A stretch of 53,431 nucleotides of DNA from Bacillota bacterium (GCA_023410875.1 JAEYPH010000052.1:1-53431), one strand, 5' to 3'. Numbered from the stretch's first letter, positions 1-8,723 are shown. Numbers and translations are program-made. Notes: a model not told the origin generated them from the sequence alone.

Positions 1-1028
1 CCCGTGGGGCCGGTCTCACCTGTTGCACCCGTAGCGCCGGTTTCACCGGTAGCACCCGTAGGGCCGGTTTCACCGGTAGCACCCGTGGGGCCGGTTTCAC
101 CGGTAGCACCCGTGGGGCCGGTCTCGCCTGTTGCGCCCGTGGGGCCGGTCTCGCCTGTTGCACCCGTGGGGCCGGTTTCACCGGTAGCACCCGTGGGGCC
201 AGTCTCGCCGGTAGCGCCTGTGGGGCCGGTCTCGCCGGTAGCGCCGGTTTCACCGGTAGCGCCCGTGGGGCCGGTCTCACCGGTAGCGCCCGTAGCGCCG
301 GTTACACCGGTAGCGCCCGTAGCGCCGGTCTCGCCCGTTGCACCCGTGGGGCCGGTCTCGCCGGTAGCGCCCGTGGGGCCGGTTTCACCGGTAGCGCCCG
401 TGGGGCCGGTTTCACCGGTAGCGCCCGTGGGGCCGGTTTCACCGGTAGCGCCTGTGGGGCCGGTTTCGCCTGTTGCGCCGGTTACACCGGTAGCGCCCGT
501 AGCGCCTGTTGCGCCGGTTACACCGGTAGCGCCGGTCTCGCCGGTTGCGCCGGTGGCACCTGTAACGCCGGTTGCGCCTGTAGCGCCCGTTGCGCCTGTC
601 TCACCGGTTGGTCCAGTGACAGTAGTATCGTCCTCGACAACTACCAGAGTGGCCTTGACAGGCACAGCAGGAGAGAAAAAGATCGCTGCTGTGCTGGCGT
701 TTACCAGAGAGACGGTTACCGGCGCCGCAACGACGTCGATAATACCGATTCCTACGACTTCTCCGCTCTTGATCGGAGAAGCCCCCTCCAGAAAATCACC
801 CTGAGAAGAGGACAGTGCGAACACGCTGCCATTTGTGGATGTGGAGGTTTGTGTCGCTACCCACCAATCCAAAACATAGCGCCCCGCTTCATTGAAGGTG
901 ATGACGCCGGTTACGCTGTTGTAGGTGACGTTTCCCGAAGTGTAGACGATGGAATCAAAGATCACATTAGCGCCAGCCGCTACAGACCCTGCTGTGGTTC
1001 GCTCGACTTGTAAGGCGATGTTGCTCAT
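1..1028 (-). CDS. Collagen-like BclA-type surface protein, 3' end outside window
   Basis: The gene reads leftward from an ATG at 1026-1028, preceded by an AGCAGG ribosome binding site, and runs off the left edge. Residues 1 to about 136 form a beta-rich globular domain (start MSNIALQVERTT, with VITFNEAGRYVLDWWVATQ), resembling the C1q/TNF-like jelly rolls of BclA proteins. It is followed by at least 200 residues of uninterrupted Gly-X-Thr triplets, mostly with a nine-residue period GPTGATGET. Thr in nearly every third position is typical of exosporium collagens, where Thr is a glycosylation site. It is a tandem paralogue of the gene at 1324-2805; the N-terminal domain and leader are nearly identical but the repeat composition differs (GPT-rich here). 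The role as a spore-surface filament is inferred from the family and from the sporulation-type promoter element. The C-terminal domain cannot be seen. Confidence 0.85.
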   Translation of the reverse strand, partial: MSNIALQVERTTAGSVAAGANVIFDSIVYTSGNVTYNSVTGVITFNEAGRYVLDWWVATQTSTSTNGSVFALSSSQGDFLEGASPIKSGEVVGIGIIDVVAAPVTVSLVNASTAAIFFSPAVPVKATLVVVEDDTTVTGPTGETGATGATGATGVTGATGATGETGATGVTGATGATGATGVTGATGETGPTGATGETGPTGATGETGPTGATGETGPTGATGETGPTGATGETGATGATGVTGATGATGETGPTGATGETGATGETGPTGATGETGPTGATGETGPTGATGETGPTGATGETGPTGATGETGPTGATGETGPTGATGETGATGATGETGPT

Positions 1029-1105
1029 AGTATACCTGCTTTCCAGATATGAGTTTAGTGAGGCTGTTAATCTATAACACCAAGCCCTCTGTGGGGCTCT
1101 CTCTT

Positions 1106-1114
1106 TACTATATG
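1106..1114 (-). promoter_or_regulatory. CATATAGTA -10-like element, probable sigma-K/E promoter
   Basis: On the minus strand the sequence is CATATAGTAAA, matching the sigma-K/sigma-E -10 pattern CATAnnnTA. An AC dinucleotide lies 17 bases upstream, as expected for a sigma-K -35. The same element precedes the second collagen gene (2883-2891) at the same distance from the start codon. Assignment to a specific sigma factor is inference. Confidence 0.5.
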
Positions 1115-1229
1115 ATTTCAGGGAGTATTTCGTTTTCGATATACAGCGGGATATTGTTTAAAGAAGCACTGTCCATATAGATTCCGTAAAGTGACGCGCG
1201 CTTTCCGCCACTTCGTTCCATGCAAGAAA

Positions 1230-1260
1230 CCTCCTGCTGCAAGCATCCCGCAGCAGGAGG
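1230..1260 (-). terminator. Hairpin terminator after second collagen gene
   Basis: An 11-bp perfect stem (CCTCCTGCTGC / GCAGCAGGAGG) with a 9-base loop lies about 65 bases beyond the stop at 1324. On the minus strand the T-run is short (TTTCTTG); on the plus strand it is followed by CATTTTTC, so it may work in both directions. Confidence 0.6.
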
Positions 1261-1323
1261 CATTTTTCATATCCGCTCTTCCGGGTATGATTCAGCAAAT
1301 GGCATGGTCCCAGAAGGGGAAGA

Positions 1324-2805
1324 TCATATCAAACGAATGACCGTCATATACGTGCTTGCACCGCCAAGGAGAGTGGCCGCCCCGAGCAGGCCGAACAGCT
1401 GCAGCGTCAGTGTATCGCCCGCGGTCAGCGGAACGATGAAGGCCGTGGACAAATTGTCTGCCGCAACGGTCGGAGTGATGATCGAAGCCGTTATCGGCGT
1501 GCCGTTCTGCAAAACCTGGGAGGAAACCAGCAGTGCCGTCGTTGTGGCTACGGCATAATCGATCAGATATTCTCCCGTTGTCGGTACGGTGAATTCGGTG
1601 TTCGTACCGTCTACGGTGAACGTGTTGAGGTTCTGGTTGTCCGGCAGGGGTACATCAGTGCCGCCCAGTACAACGGCGATGACGGCGGAAGATGTGTTGG
1701 ATGTCGACATGCTGTCGGTTGTAAGCGCGGGGCCTGTTTCTCCGGTAGCCCCGGTCGCTCCTGTTTCACCGGTAGCGCCCGTTGCGCCGGTCTCACCTGT
1801 CGCGCCCGTAGCGCCGGTTTCACCGGTCTCTCCTGTCGCGCCGGTTGCACCGGTTTCACCGGTCTCACCGGTAGCGCCCGTAGCGCCGGTTTCACCGGTC
1901 TCACCGGTAGCGCCGGTTGCACCGGTCTCACCGGTCTCACCGGTCTCACCGGTCTCACCGGTAGCGCCCGTAGCGCCTGCTTCACCGGTCTCGCCGGTAG
2001 CGCCTGTTGCGCCGGTTTCACCGGTCTCACCGGTAGCGCCTGTCGCTCCAGTTTCACCAGTTTCACCAGTAGCACCCGTCGCTCCGGTTTCACCGGTTTC
2101 GCCGGTAGCGCCCGTCGCTCCGGTTTCACCGGTCTCGCCAGTTGCGCCGGTTACACCGGTAGCGCCTGTAGGGCCGGTTTCACCTGTAGCACCCGTCGCT
2201 CCGGTTTCACCGGTCTCGCCAGTAGCGCCAGTGGGGCCGGTTTCGCCAGTTTCACCAGTAGCACCCGTCGCTCCGGTTTCACCGGTTTCGCCGGTAGCGC
2301 CCGTCGCTCCGGTTTCACCGGTCTCGCCAGTTGCGCCGGTTACACCGGTAGCGCCAGTTGCACCGGTTGCGCCGGTGGAACCGGTTGGCCCGGTGACGGT
2401 GGTATCGTCCTCGACAACCACCAGTGTGGCCTTGACCGGTACGGTAGGCGAATAGAAGACCGTGGATGTGCTGGCGTTCACCAGGGACACGGTTACTGGC
2501 GCCGCAATGACGTCGATGATTCCTATGCCTACGACCTCACCGGTTTTGATCGGGGAGGCCCCTTCCAGGAAATCTCCCTGTGAAGAGCTTAGCGCAAACA
2601 CGCTGCCATTCGTGGAAGAGGAGGATTGCGTTGCAACCCACCAATCCAGAACATAGCGCCCCGCTTCATTGAATGTGATGACGCCTGTTAGGCTGTTGTA
2701 GGAGACGTTACCCGAAGAGTAGACGGTCGTTTCAAAGATTACATTTGCAGCGGCCGCTACAGATCCTGCGGTTGTACGCTCGATTTGTAAGGCGATGTTG
2801 CTCAT
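1324..2805 (-). CDS. Collagen-like BclA-type protein with two globular ends
   Basis: A 493-residue protein; start chosen at MSNIALQIERTT (ATG 2803-2805) behind AGCAGG, because this matches the start of the neighbouring paralogue. Three parts are visible: an N-terminal beta-rich jelly-roll-like domain (about 1-136), an unbroken collagen stalk (about 137-358) mostly built from GETGETGATGAT, and a C-terminal beta domain (about 359-493, with FTVPTTGEYLIDYAVATT and ending YMTVIRLI) of BclA C-terminal type. Ordinary BclA has a short N-terminal exosporium-targeting leader; here a second globular domain takes its place, giving a dumbbell. No signal peptide or anchor is seen, as expected for a protein made in the mother cell and assembled on the spore. 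Function (exosporium filament or adhesion) is inferred from family. Copy number of the repeats probably varies among strains. Confidence 0.88.
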   Translation of the reverse strand: MSNIALQIERTTAGSVAAAANVIFETTVYSSGNVSYNSLTGVITFNEAGRYVLDWWVATQSSSSTNGSVFALSSSQGDFLEGASPIKTGEVVGIGIIDVIAAPVTVSLVNASTSTVFYSPTVPVKATLVVVEDDTTVTGPTGSTGATGATGATGVTGATGETGETGATGATGETGETGATGATGETGETGPTGATGETGETGATGATGETGPTGATGVTGATGETGETGATGATGETGETGATGATGETGETGATGATGETGETGATGATGETGEAGATGATGETGETGETGETGATGATGETGETGATGATGETGETGATGATGETGETGATGATGETGATGATGETGATGATGETGPALTTDSMSTSNTSSAVIAVVLGGTDVPLPDNQNLNTFTVDGTNTEFTVPTTGEYLIDYAVATTTALLVSSQVLQNGTPITASIITPTVAADNLSTAFIVPLTAGDTLTLQLFGLLGAATLLGGASTYMTVIRLI

Positions 2806-2882
2806 TGTATACCTGCTTTCCAGATTGTAATTTATAGAGCCTGTTCCCTCGAAACAGCAAGTCCTCTGCAAGGCTCTCGTTT

Positions 2883-2891
2883 TACTATATG
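2883..2891 (-). promoter_or_regulatory. CATATAGTA -10-like element before second collagen gene
   Basis: The minus strand reads AAATCATATAGTAAAAC, the same core as at 1106-1114, about 78 bases upstream of the ATG. The -35 region is less convincing than at the first copy. It suggests co-regulation of the two collagen genes late in sporulation. Confidence 0.45.
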
Positions 2892-2937
2892 ATTTATTGG
2901 CTGTTTTGGATATGCGGCGGGATATCCAGCGTGTCTG

Positions 2938-3213
2938 TCGCCTTCGGCGCTGTTGCGCCTTGGCGATTCAGACGACTTGTGCTCGTTGCTGGTTTATCGC
3001 CCGACGATAATCGCCGCCGGGTCCTACCCCCGGCTTTGCGCAGCGTCGGCTTGCCGATGCGATCAGCAAAGTCGAGCATCGCTTGCGATGCGATGGGGCG
3101 ATATCTCACATATTGTTCTCATGCTTTTTTGCTAGAAGACGTAAGACGCCTGCGGGCGGGTCTTTATAGCACTTCTAGCTTTTTACTGTTTCCTCCCACC
3201 GAATAAATCGGTG
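2938..3213 (-). repeat. X-Y two-hairpin element, copy A (long form)
   Basis: Read on the minus strand. A hairpin with CACCGA/TCGGTG arms (about 3197-3213, block W) is followed by GGAGGAAAC and a CCCGCCCGCAGGCG block. Next comes the X hairpin, whose ATCGCCC/GGGCGAT arms (outer ends near 3102 and 2996) enclose an insert of about 95 bases. The Y hairpin (2938-2966; TCGCC, GGCGC / GCGCC, GGCGA) follows after 29 bases that include ACAAGTCGTCTGAATCGCC. No open reading frame in it is convincing. It fills the gap between the second collagen gene and the nuclease gene. Confidence 0.7.
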
Positions 3214-3312
3214 GTCGGTACTTCGCTTTCCTCGCTGAGTTTGCTTACAGCCTGGGATATCGTTCTGCGCGGAAGAGGGCAGGGCAACAACAAAGGTATG
3301 TAAACAGCAAAA

Positions 3313-3336
3313 GGGCCGGTCTGCGAGGACCGGCCC
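3313..3336 (-). terminator. Terminator of the MBL nuclease gene
   Basis: On the minus strand GGGCCGGTC, six-base loop, GACCGGCCC, then TTTTG, 26 bases after the stop codon. Confidence 0.8.
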
Positions 3337-3361
3337 ATGGAATTTGGTATCAGTCGGTTGA

Positions 3362-5017
3362 TTAAGCGCCCTTCTCCTGCGTCTCTTTGGCCAGGCTGTC
3401 AAACTTCTGCAGCAACGCTTCGGCACTTTGGCGCAGTTTGTCGCGGCTGGCGCGGTTGAGCTCATCCAGCGCGGCGGGGTCCGCCTGGGCGTAGGCGGCT
3501 TTGATGCCGTCCAGCGCCAGCAGGAAGTCCTCCTGCAGCGCGTCCAGCAGCGGGATCATCGGAGCGGCTGGCGGGGCAGGGTGGGCGGAGGCCACCTGCG
3601 CCACCGGGGCCTGTGAGAGGTCCACGGTCTGGCCGATCTCGGGCATCTCGGCAGGCACCCCCAGGCGCTGCCTTATGAGGGCCGCCAGCGTCCCCATGGC
3701 TTCGGGCTCGCCGTGGCTTAGCAGGATGCGTGAGGGCTTCTTCTTCATGGCGGCCACCCAATCCAGCAGGCCTGCCTGGTCGGCGTGGCCGGAGAAGCCT
3801 TCCAGCATCTCGATGCGGGCGTTCACCTGAATCTGCTCGCCGAACAGCCGCACGCGCTTGGCGCCATCCAGCAGCGCGCGGCCCAGCGTGCCCTGGGCCT
3901 GATAGCCCACGAACACGATCGTGGATTCGGCACGCCACAGGTTGTGCTTGAGATGGTGCTTGATGCGCCCGGCGTCGCACATACCGCTGGCGCTCAGTAT
4001 GATCTTGGGGCTGCGGTCGGCGTTGATGGCCTTGGATTCCTCCAGGCTGGCGGTGAAGCGCAGGTTGGGGAAGTCCAGCGGGTTGTCGCCGTTCTCGATA
4101 TAGGCACGAGCCTCGGCGTCGAAGCAGTCGGTGTTCTCGCGGAACACCTGCGTGGCGCTGACGGCCAGTGGGCTGTCCACATACACCGGCGTGCGCTGCA
4201 GCGTGCTCATGTGGTGGCCGTACACGTCGTATTTCTTGTTCAGCTCGTATATGACCTCTTGGGTGCGCCCCACGGCGAAGCTGGGGATCACGACGTTGCC
4301 GCCCCGGGCCACCGTTTCGTCGATGACGTCGAACAGGCGGCCCACCTTGTCCTCGCGCACATGCAGGCGGTCGCCGTAGGTGGATTCCATGACCAGCACA
4401 TCGGCGCCCTCTATGATGGATGGGTCCCGCAGGATGGGGATGTCGCGGTTGCCCAGGTCGCCGGAGAACACAACCTTGCGCTGCGCGCCGCCGTCGGCAA
4501 TCCACAGCTCCACGATGGAGCTGCCCAGCGTGTGCCCGGCGTCGCGGAAGACCACCCGCACGCCCTCTGCCGGCTGGAACTCCTGATCATATTTGCGGGC
4601 GCGCAACAGCTTGCACGCCTCCAGCGCGTCCTTGGCCGTATACAGCGGCGGCGTCTCCGGCAGGCCGCCGCGGCGGCTCTTGCGGGCGCGCCATTCGGCC
4701 TCGGTTTCCTGTATGTGCCCGGAATCCGGCAGCATGATCTGGCAGAGGTCCGCCGTTGCCTTGGTCGCATATACCGGCCCGCGATAGCCATCCAGCCACA
4801 GCTTGGGGATGCGCCCCGAGTGGTCGATGTGGGCGTGGGTCAGCAGCACAAAATCGATGGAGCCCGGATCGAAGGGGAAGCTCTGCCCGTTGCGAAGCGA
4901 CTCCCGGGCGTTGCCCTGGAACATGCCGCAATCCACGAGGAAGGCCAATCGTTCCGTCTGCACCAGATAACAAGAGCCGGTCACTGCGCGCGCCGCGCCA
5001 AGGAAGGTGATTTTCAT
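3362..5017 (-). CDS. MBL-fold/beta-CASP RNA-processing exonuclease
   Basis: 551 residues from the ATG at 5015-5017 behind AGGAGGTC; a longer reading frame upstream lacks a ribosome site and family similarity. The metallo-beta-lactamase zinc motif HAHIDH is at residues 61-66, followed by the GDLG and ESTYGDR strands, a beta-CASP insert, the RMMBL motif FSGHADQAGLLDWV and a last metal-histidine motif LSHGEPEA. This is the YSH1/CPSF-type branch of bacterial MBL exonucleases, acting on RNA in the cytoplasm. The part beyond RMMBL (about 90 residues) is an Ala/Pro-rich linker and a helical, charged tail that is not part of the catalytic core and may mediate oligomerisation. It is monocistronic with its own terminator. 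Substrate is unknown. Confidence 0.88.
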   Translation of the reverse strand: MKITFLGAARAVTGSCYLVQTERLAFLVDCGMFQGNARESLRNGQSFPFDPGSIDFVLLTHAHIDHSGRIPKLWLDGYRGPVYATKATADLCQIMLPDSGHIQETEAEWRARKSRRGGLPETPPLYTAKDALEACKLLRARKYDQEFQPAEGVRVVFRDAGHTLGSSIVELWIADGGAQRKVVFSGDLGNRDIPILRDPSIIEGADVLVMESTYGDRLHVREDKVGRLFDVIDETVARGGNVVIPSFAVGRTQEVIYELNKKYDVYGHHMSTLQRTPVYVDSPLAVSATQVFRENTDCFDAEARAYIENGDNPLDFPNLRFTASLEESKAINADRSPKIILSASGMCDAGRIKHHLKHNLWRAESTIVFVGYQAQGTLGRALLDGAKRVRLFGEQIQVNARIEMLEGFSGHADQAGLLDWVAAMKKKPSRILLSHGEPEAMGTLAALIRQRLGVPAEMPEIGQTVDLSQAPVAQVASAHPAPPAAPMIPLLDALQEDFLLALDGIKAAYAQADPAALDELNRASRDKLRQSAEALLQKFDSLAKETQEKGA

Positions 5018-5173
5018 AAAGACCTCCTGACCATCGCCTGCGGCTGGCTGCAGCCCGGCGTCCATGTCGGTAACTAAAGTATAGCACGTTTTCTTTTTTC
5101 GTTGCACAATCCAGTGGCAAAAGCACAGGAACTCAGACTATTGGCAAACTCGGTGAGGAAACTTAAAGATATA

Positions 5174-5377
5174 ACCGACTGACGATTTATTCGGCAGGAG
5201 GAAACGCAAGATCAGAACGAGGTATTTAAAGAGTCCGCCCGCTGGCGTCTCCGTTCCCGAAAACATCATATGGGTATAAAAAGCAAAGATATCGCTTGGC
5301 GACAGTTATCGCCGGGCGATAAAGAGCACCCAGGTCAAGTCGACTAAATCGCCAAGGCGCTGCAGCGCCGCAGGCGA
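5174..5377 (+). repeat. X-Y two-hairpin element, copy B
   Basis: Block W (CCGA...TCGG, then GGAGGAAAC), the CCGCCCGCTGGCG block, hairpin X at 5291-5320 (ATCGCTTGGCGA / TCGCCGGGCGAT, 12 pairs with G-U wobbles) and hairpin Y at 5349-5377 (TCGCC, GGCGC / GCGCC, GGCGA). The X-to-Y gap is 28 bases. It lies directly upstream of the yicC promoter and in the same direction. Confidence 0.7.
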
Positions 5378-5404
5378 AAGGACTTCATTTCTGTGCAAGA
5401 ACAT

Positions 5405-5412
5405 GTTATAAT
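5405..5412 (+). promoter_or_regulatory. Extended -10 promoter for the yicC operon
   Basis: TGTTATAAT: a perfect TATAAT at 5407-5412 with a TG motif one base upstream. No good -35 at 17 bases. It lies about 50 bases ahead of yicC. Confidence 0.55.
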
Positions 5413-5458
5413 CTTTCTTCAAGAGCCATTTCAACCAAATCTTCGGAGGAAACCGCCC

Positions 5459-6334
5459 GTGATGAGCATGACCGGCTTCGGCCGGGGTTTTGTGGAGCGC
5501 GAGGGCCGGCGCATGCTGCTGGAGCTCAAGAGCGTCAACCACCGCTATCTGGACGTCAGCATGCGCCTGCCCAAGTCGCTGGGCGCATTGGAAGACCCGT
5601 TGCGCCGCCGCCTGCAGGAGCGCTTCGGCCGCGGCCACATCGATGTATACCTCAAATACGAGAACGAAGCCGCCGGCAGCAAAACTGTGCGCGTGGATTC
5701 GGCGCTGCTGGGGGGCTATCTGGGCGCACTGAAGAGCATCGAAGGGGCCCACGGTTTGCGCGACGACCTGACGCTGACCGCCGTGCTGCGCATGGGCGAT
5801 GTGCTGGTGGCCGAAAGCGCCGAGGAGGATGAGGAGGCGCTGCAGGCCATGCTGGGCGAGGCTGCCGACGCCGCCTGCGCGGGCATGCTGGCCATGCGCG
5901 TGGCCGAGGGCGACCGTCTGAAGGCCGACATGAGCGCCAAGCTCGAGGGCATGCTGGAGCAGATGGCTATCATCGAAGAACGTTCACCGATGATCGTGAC
6001 CGAGTATCGCGACAAGCTGCGCGCCCGCATCGCCGAACTCACCGAAGGCGCGCCCATGGATGAGCAGCGCCTGGCCACCGAGGTCGCCTATATGGCCGAC
6101 CGCGGCAGCGTGGATGAGGAGATCGTGCGCTTCAAGAGCCACGTCAAGCACTTCCGCGACACGATGCGCCAGAATGGAGCCATCGGCCGCAAGCTGGATT
6201 TCATCGTGCAGGAGATGAACCGCGAGATCAACACGATCTGTTCCAAGGCAGCGGACATGACGCTGATCAACGCCGGCATCGCCCTCAAAGGCGAGATAGA
6301 AAAAATCCGCGAACAGGTGCAGAACATCGAATAA
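5459..6334 (+). CDS. yicC: YicC family endoribonuclease
   Basis: A 291-residue protein with the hallmark MSMTGFGRG at its N-terminus and the family C-terminus that carries GRKLDFIVQEMNREINTI. YicC-family proteins are RNA endonucleases (YicC, YloC) with an N-terminal YicC-like domain and a C-terminal DUF1732 domain, both visible. The GTG at 5459-5461 has GGAGG nine bases upstream; the ATG at 5462 is the next codon, so the two choices differ by one residue. First gene of an operon with remA, gmk, rpoZ and coaBC, the usual Firmicutes order. It is separated from remA by 69 bases. Confidence 0.93.
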   Translation: MMSMTGFGRGFVEREGRRMLLELKSVNHRYLDVSMRLPKSLGALEDPLRRRLQERFGRGHIDVYLKYENEAAGSKTVRVDSALLGGYLGALKSIEGAHGLRDDLTLTAVLRMGDVLVAESAEEDEEALQAMLGEAADAACAGMLAMRVAEGDRLKADMSAKLEGMLEQMAIIEERSPMIVTEYRDKLRARIAELTEGAPMDEQRLATEVAYMADRGSVDEEIVRFKSHVKHFRDTMRQNGAIGRKLDFIVQEMNREINTICSKAADMTLINAGIALKGEIEKIREQVQNIE

Positions 6335-6403
6335 TCCCCCCGCCGACCTCTGCGGCGGGTATGCCGCATCATCGGGCGGCCTATACTCGTGCAGGAGGAA
6401 CCC

Positions 6404-6679
6404 ATGGACATCCGGTTTATCAACATCGGCTTTGGCAACATCGTCAGCGCCAACCGCATGATCGCCATCGTCAGCCCCGACAGCGCGCCCATCAAGCGCA
6501 TCATACAGGAGGCGCGGGACGCCGGCCGGCTCATCGACGCCACCTATGGGCGCAGGACCCGCGCCGTCATCATCATGGACAGCGAGCACGTGATCCTGAG
6601 CGCCGTTCAGCCGGAGACCGTGGCCAACCGCCTGGAATCCGACGGCCGCATCGAAATCGAGGAGGACGAGGAAGCCTGA
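6404..6679 (+). CDS. remA: Extracellular matrix regulator RemA (DUF370)
   Basis: 91 residues starting MDIRFINIGFGN after AGGAGGA. The sequence follows RemA/DUF370 throughout: IGFGN, ANRMIAIVSPDSAPIKR, DATYGRRTRAVIIMDS and HVILSAVQPETVANR. RemA is a small DNA-binding protein that activates matrix and osmoprotection genes in Bacillus; here it sits at its standard locus between yicC and gmk. The Arg-rich turn YGRRTRAV is the expected DNA-contact region. The acidic C-terminal tail (IEIEEDEEA) is longer than in Bacillus. Its stop codon overlaps the gmk start (TGATG), implying translational coupling. Confidence 0.93.
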   Translation: MDIRFINIGFGNIVSANRMIAIVSPDSAPIKRIIQEARDAGRLIDATYGRRTRAVIIMDSEHVILSAVQPETVANRLESDGRIEIEEDEEA

Positions 6680-7302
6680 TGAACCAACCCAAGGGGCTGC
6701 TGCTGGTGGTGTCCGGCCCGGCGGGCGCCGGAAAGAGCACCGTGTGCAAACGACTTCGGGCCGAGCTGCCCGACTTGGCGCTTTCGGTATCGGTGACGAC
6801 GCGGGGGCCGCGCAACCAGGAGCAGGAGGGAATCAACTATTTCTTCCGCACCCACGAGCAGTTCGAGCACATGCTACAAAACGAGGAGCTGCTGGAATAC
6901 GCCCACGTCTATGGCAATTATTACGGCACACCCCGCGATTATGTGACCCGCATGATGCAGGAAAACCACGACGTGCTGCTGGAGATCGAGATGCAGGGCG
7001 CGCTGCAGGTGAAGAAGCGCTTCCCCGGCGGCGTGTTCATCTTCGTGGTGCCGCCGTCCATCCGCGACCTCTACGTGCGCTTGGACAAGCGCGGCAGCGA
7101 GACACCCGAAAGCCTGATGCGCCGCTTCCGCAGCGCCTACGGTGAGCTGGGCTATCTGGATGAATACCACTATCTCGTCGTGAATGACGACGTGGAAAAG
7201 GCAGTGGAGCGCATCAAGGCCATCATCGTCGCGGAGAAGTGCCGTGTGAACCGCAACATGGACATCAAACAAGCTTTGCTTGAGGAGGCAGACAGCATAT
7301 GA
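6679..7302 (+). CDS. gmk: Guanylate kinase
   Basis: 207 residues, normal length. It phosphorylates GMP to GDP with ATP. The P-loop GPAGAGKST is at residues 13-21, followed by SVSVTTRGPR (GMP-binding region), INYFF, YYGTP and LLEIEMQGALQVKKRFP, all diagnostic of the family. The start ATG overlaps the remA stop and the stop overlaps the rpoZ start (ATGA), so three genes are translationally linked. Confidence 0.97.
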   Translation: MNQPKGLLLVVSGPAGAGKSTVCKRLRAELPDLALSVSVTTRGPRNQEQEGINYFFRTHEQFEHMLQNEELLEYAHVYGNYYGTPRDYVTRMMQENHDVLLEIEMQGALQVKKRFPGGVFIFVVPPSIRDLYVRLDKRGSETPESLMRRFRSAYGELGYLDEYHYLVVNDDVEKAVERIKAIIVAEKCRVNRNMDIKQALLEEADSI

Positions 7303-7523
7303 ACAACAATTCCGGCATGATGTATCCCCCCATGGACGAGCTGCTGGAGAAGGTGGACAACCGCTATACGCTGGTTGTGGAGACCGCCAAGCGTGCCCGC
7401 CAGCTGGTGGACGGCGCGCCCAAGCTCAGCCGCGCCTCGGTGGACAAGCCTGTTACGATCGCCGTGCGCGAGATCCACGAGGGCAAGATCAAGTACGAGC
7501 GCCCCTTCGACGGGTACAAGTAA
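7299..7523 (+). CDS. rpoZ: RNA polymerase omega subunit
   Basis: 74 residues; the start overlaps the gmk stop by four bases. It has the omega core MDELLEKVDNRYTLVVETAKRARQL and a short tail with KPVTIAVREIHEGKI, as in clostridial omegas. Omega binds the beta-prime C-terminus and assists RNA polymerase assembly. The gmk-rpoZ-coaBC order is the usual one in Firmicutes. Confidence 0.95.
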   Translation: MNNNSGMMYPPMDELLEKVDNRYTLVVETAKRARQLVDGAPKLSRASVDKPVTIAVREIHEGKIKYERPFDGYK

Positions 7524-7535
7524 GGAGCGGTCTCC

Positions 7536-8723
7536 ATGCCAATTATTGTGCTGGGCGTAACGGGGGGCATCGCTGCCTACAAGGCAGCGGACCTGACCAG
7601 CCGTCTTAAGAAAGCCGGCCACGCCGTGCATGTGATCATGACGCACAACGCCGAGCATTTCATCTCCGCGCTGACCTTTGAGACGCTCAGCGGCAACCCG
7701 GTGACCACCGATACCTTCCTGCGGGATCGCCCATGGGAGGTCGAGCATGTGGCGCTGGCCAAGGCCGCAGAGCTGCTGCTGGTGGCGCCGGCTACGGCCA
7801 ACATCATCGGCAAGTTTGCCCACGGCATCGCCGATGACATGCTGTCCACGACCTATCTGGCCACCACCGCACCGGTGCTGCTGGCCCCGGCCATGAACGA
7901 CCACATGTACCAAAACGAAGCCGTGCAGGCCAACCTGGACCTGCTGCGCCAGCGCGGCGTGCACTTCATCGGCCCCGAGAGCGGCCTGCTGGCCTGCGGA
8001 GACGAGGCCATCGGCCGCATGAGCGAGCCCGTGGACATCGCCGCCGCCGTGGAGGCGCTGCTCAAAGGCGCGCAGACGCTGGCCGGCAAGACTGTGCTGG
8101 TGACCGCCGGCCCTACCCGCGAGGCGCTGGACCCGGTGCGGTATCTGACCAACCGCTCCTCCGGGCGCATGGGGTATGCGCTGGCTGCCGAGGCCGCCCG
8201 CCGCGGCGCGCAAGTGTGGTTGGTCAGCGGCCCGGTGCGCCTGAGCGCGCCCGCCGGCGTCAAGCTCGTGTCCGTGACCTCCGCCGCCGAGATGCTGGAT
8301 GCCTGCACGTCGCTGTTCCCCGAATGCGACGCGGCCATCATGGCCGCGGCCCCGGCGGATTTCCGCGCCGCGCAGATCGCAACGCACAAGATCAAGAAGA
8401 CCGGCGACGGCGCGCTTGAGCTGACGCTGGAACAGACGACAGACATCGCCGCCGAGCTGGGCCGCGCCAAGCGGGCCGGCCAGGCGCTGGTGTGCTTCGC
8501 CGCCGAGACGCAAGACCTGCTGCCCAACGCTCGGGCGAAGCTTGCGCGCAAGAACGCCGACCTGATGGTGGCCAACGATGTTTCCGAAGCCGGCAGCGGT
8601 TTTGATGTGGACACCAACCGCGTGACGCTGCTGAGTGCCGAAGCCGAGGAGGCCCTGCCGCAGATGAGCAAGGCCGAGGTGGCGCGGGCGATACTGGACA
8701 GGGTGGAGAAGCTGCTGCTGTAG
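7536..8723 (+). CDS. coaBC: Bifunctional phosphopantothenoylcysteine decarboxylase/synthetase
   Basis: 395 residues, standard length. The N-terminal CoaC half is an FMN-dependent decarboxylase: GVTGGIAAYKA near the start, the catalytic His in EVEHVALAK, the PAMNDHMY motif and the LLACGDEAIGRM Cys loop. The C-terminal CoaB half (from about residue 185) has VTAGPTREALDPVRYLTN, SSGRMGYALA, and the lysine-bearing AAPADFRAA...HKIKK stretch that makes the acyl-cytidylate intermediate. Together they convert 4'-phosphopantothenate plus Cys to 4'-phosphopantetheine for CoA synthesis. Last gene of the operon, followed by a strong terminator. Confidence 0.96.
   Translation: MPIIVLGVTGGIAAYKAADLTSRLKKAGHAVHVIMTHNAEHFISALTFETLSGNPVTTDTFLRDRPWEVEHVALAKAAELLLVAPATANIIGKFAHGIADDMLSTTYLATTAPVLLAPAMNDHMYQNEAVQANLDLLRQRGVHFIGPESGLLACGDEAIGRMSEPVDIAAAVEALLKGAQTLAGKTVLVTAGPTREALDPVRYLTNRSSGRMGYALAAEAARRGAQVWLVSGPVRLSAPAGVKLVSVTSAAEMLDACTSLFPECDAAIMAAAPADFRAAQIATHKIKKTGDGALELTLEQTTDIAAELGRAKRAGQALVCFAAETQDLLPNARAKLARKNADLMVANDVSEAGSGFDVDTNRVTLLSAEAEEALPQMSKAEVARAILDRVEKLLL

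Noticed and set aside
1..2400. Dense short repeats resembling a CRISPR array
   Set aside because: The repeats are in-frame collagen triplets without constant-length unique spacers.
4..2455. Long plus-strand proline/valine-rich reading frames (period SPVAPVGPV) opposite the collagen genes
   Set aside because: They are the antisense shadow of Gly-X-Thr codons; no ribosome site and no independent conservation.
3785..5077. 430-residue plus-strand frame opposite the MBL nuclease
   Set aside because: No family motifs; the opposite strand has all zinc motifs of the nuclease.
7170..8513. 447-residue minus-strand frame opposite coaBC
   Set aside because: Shadow of a complete coaBC gene, with antisense-like composition.
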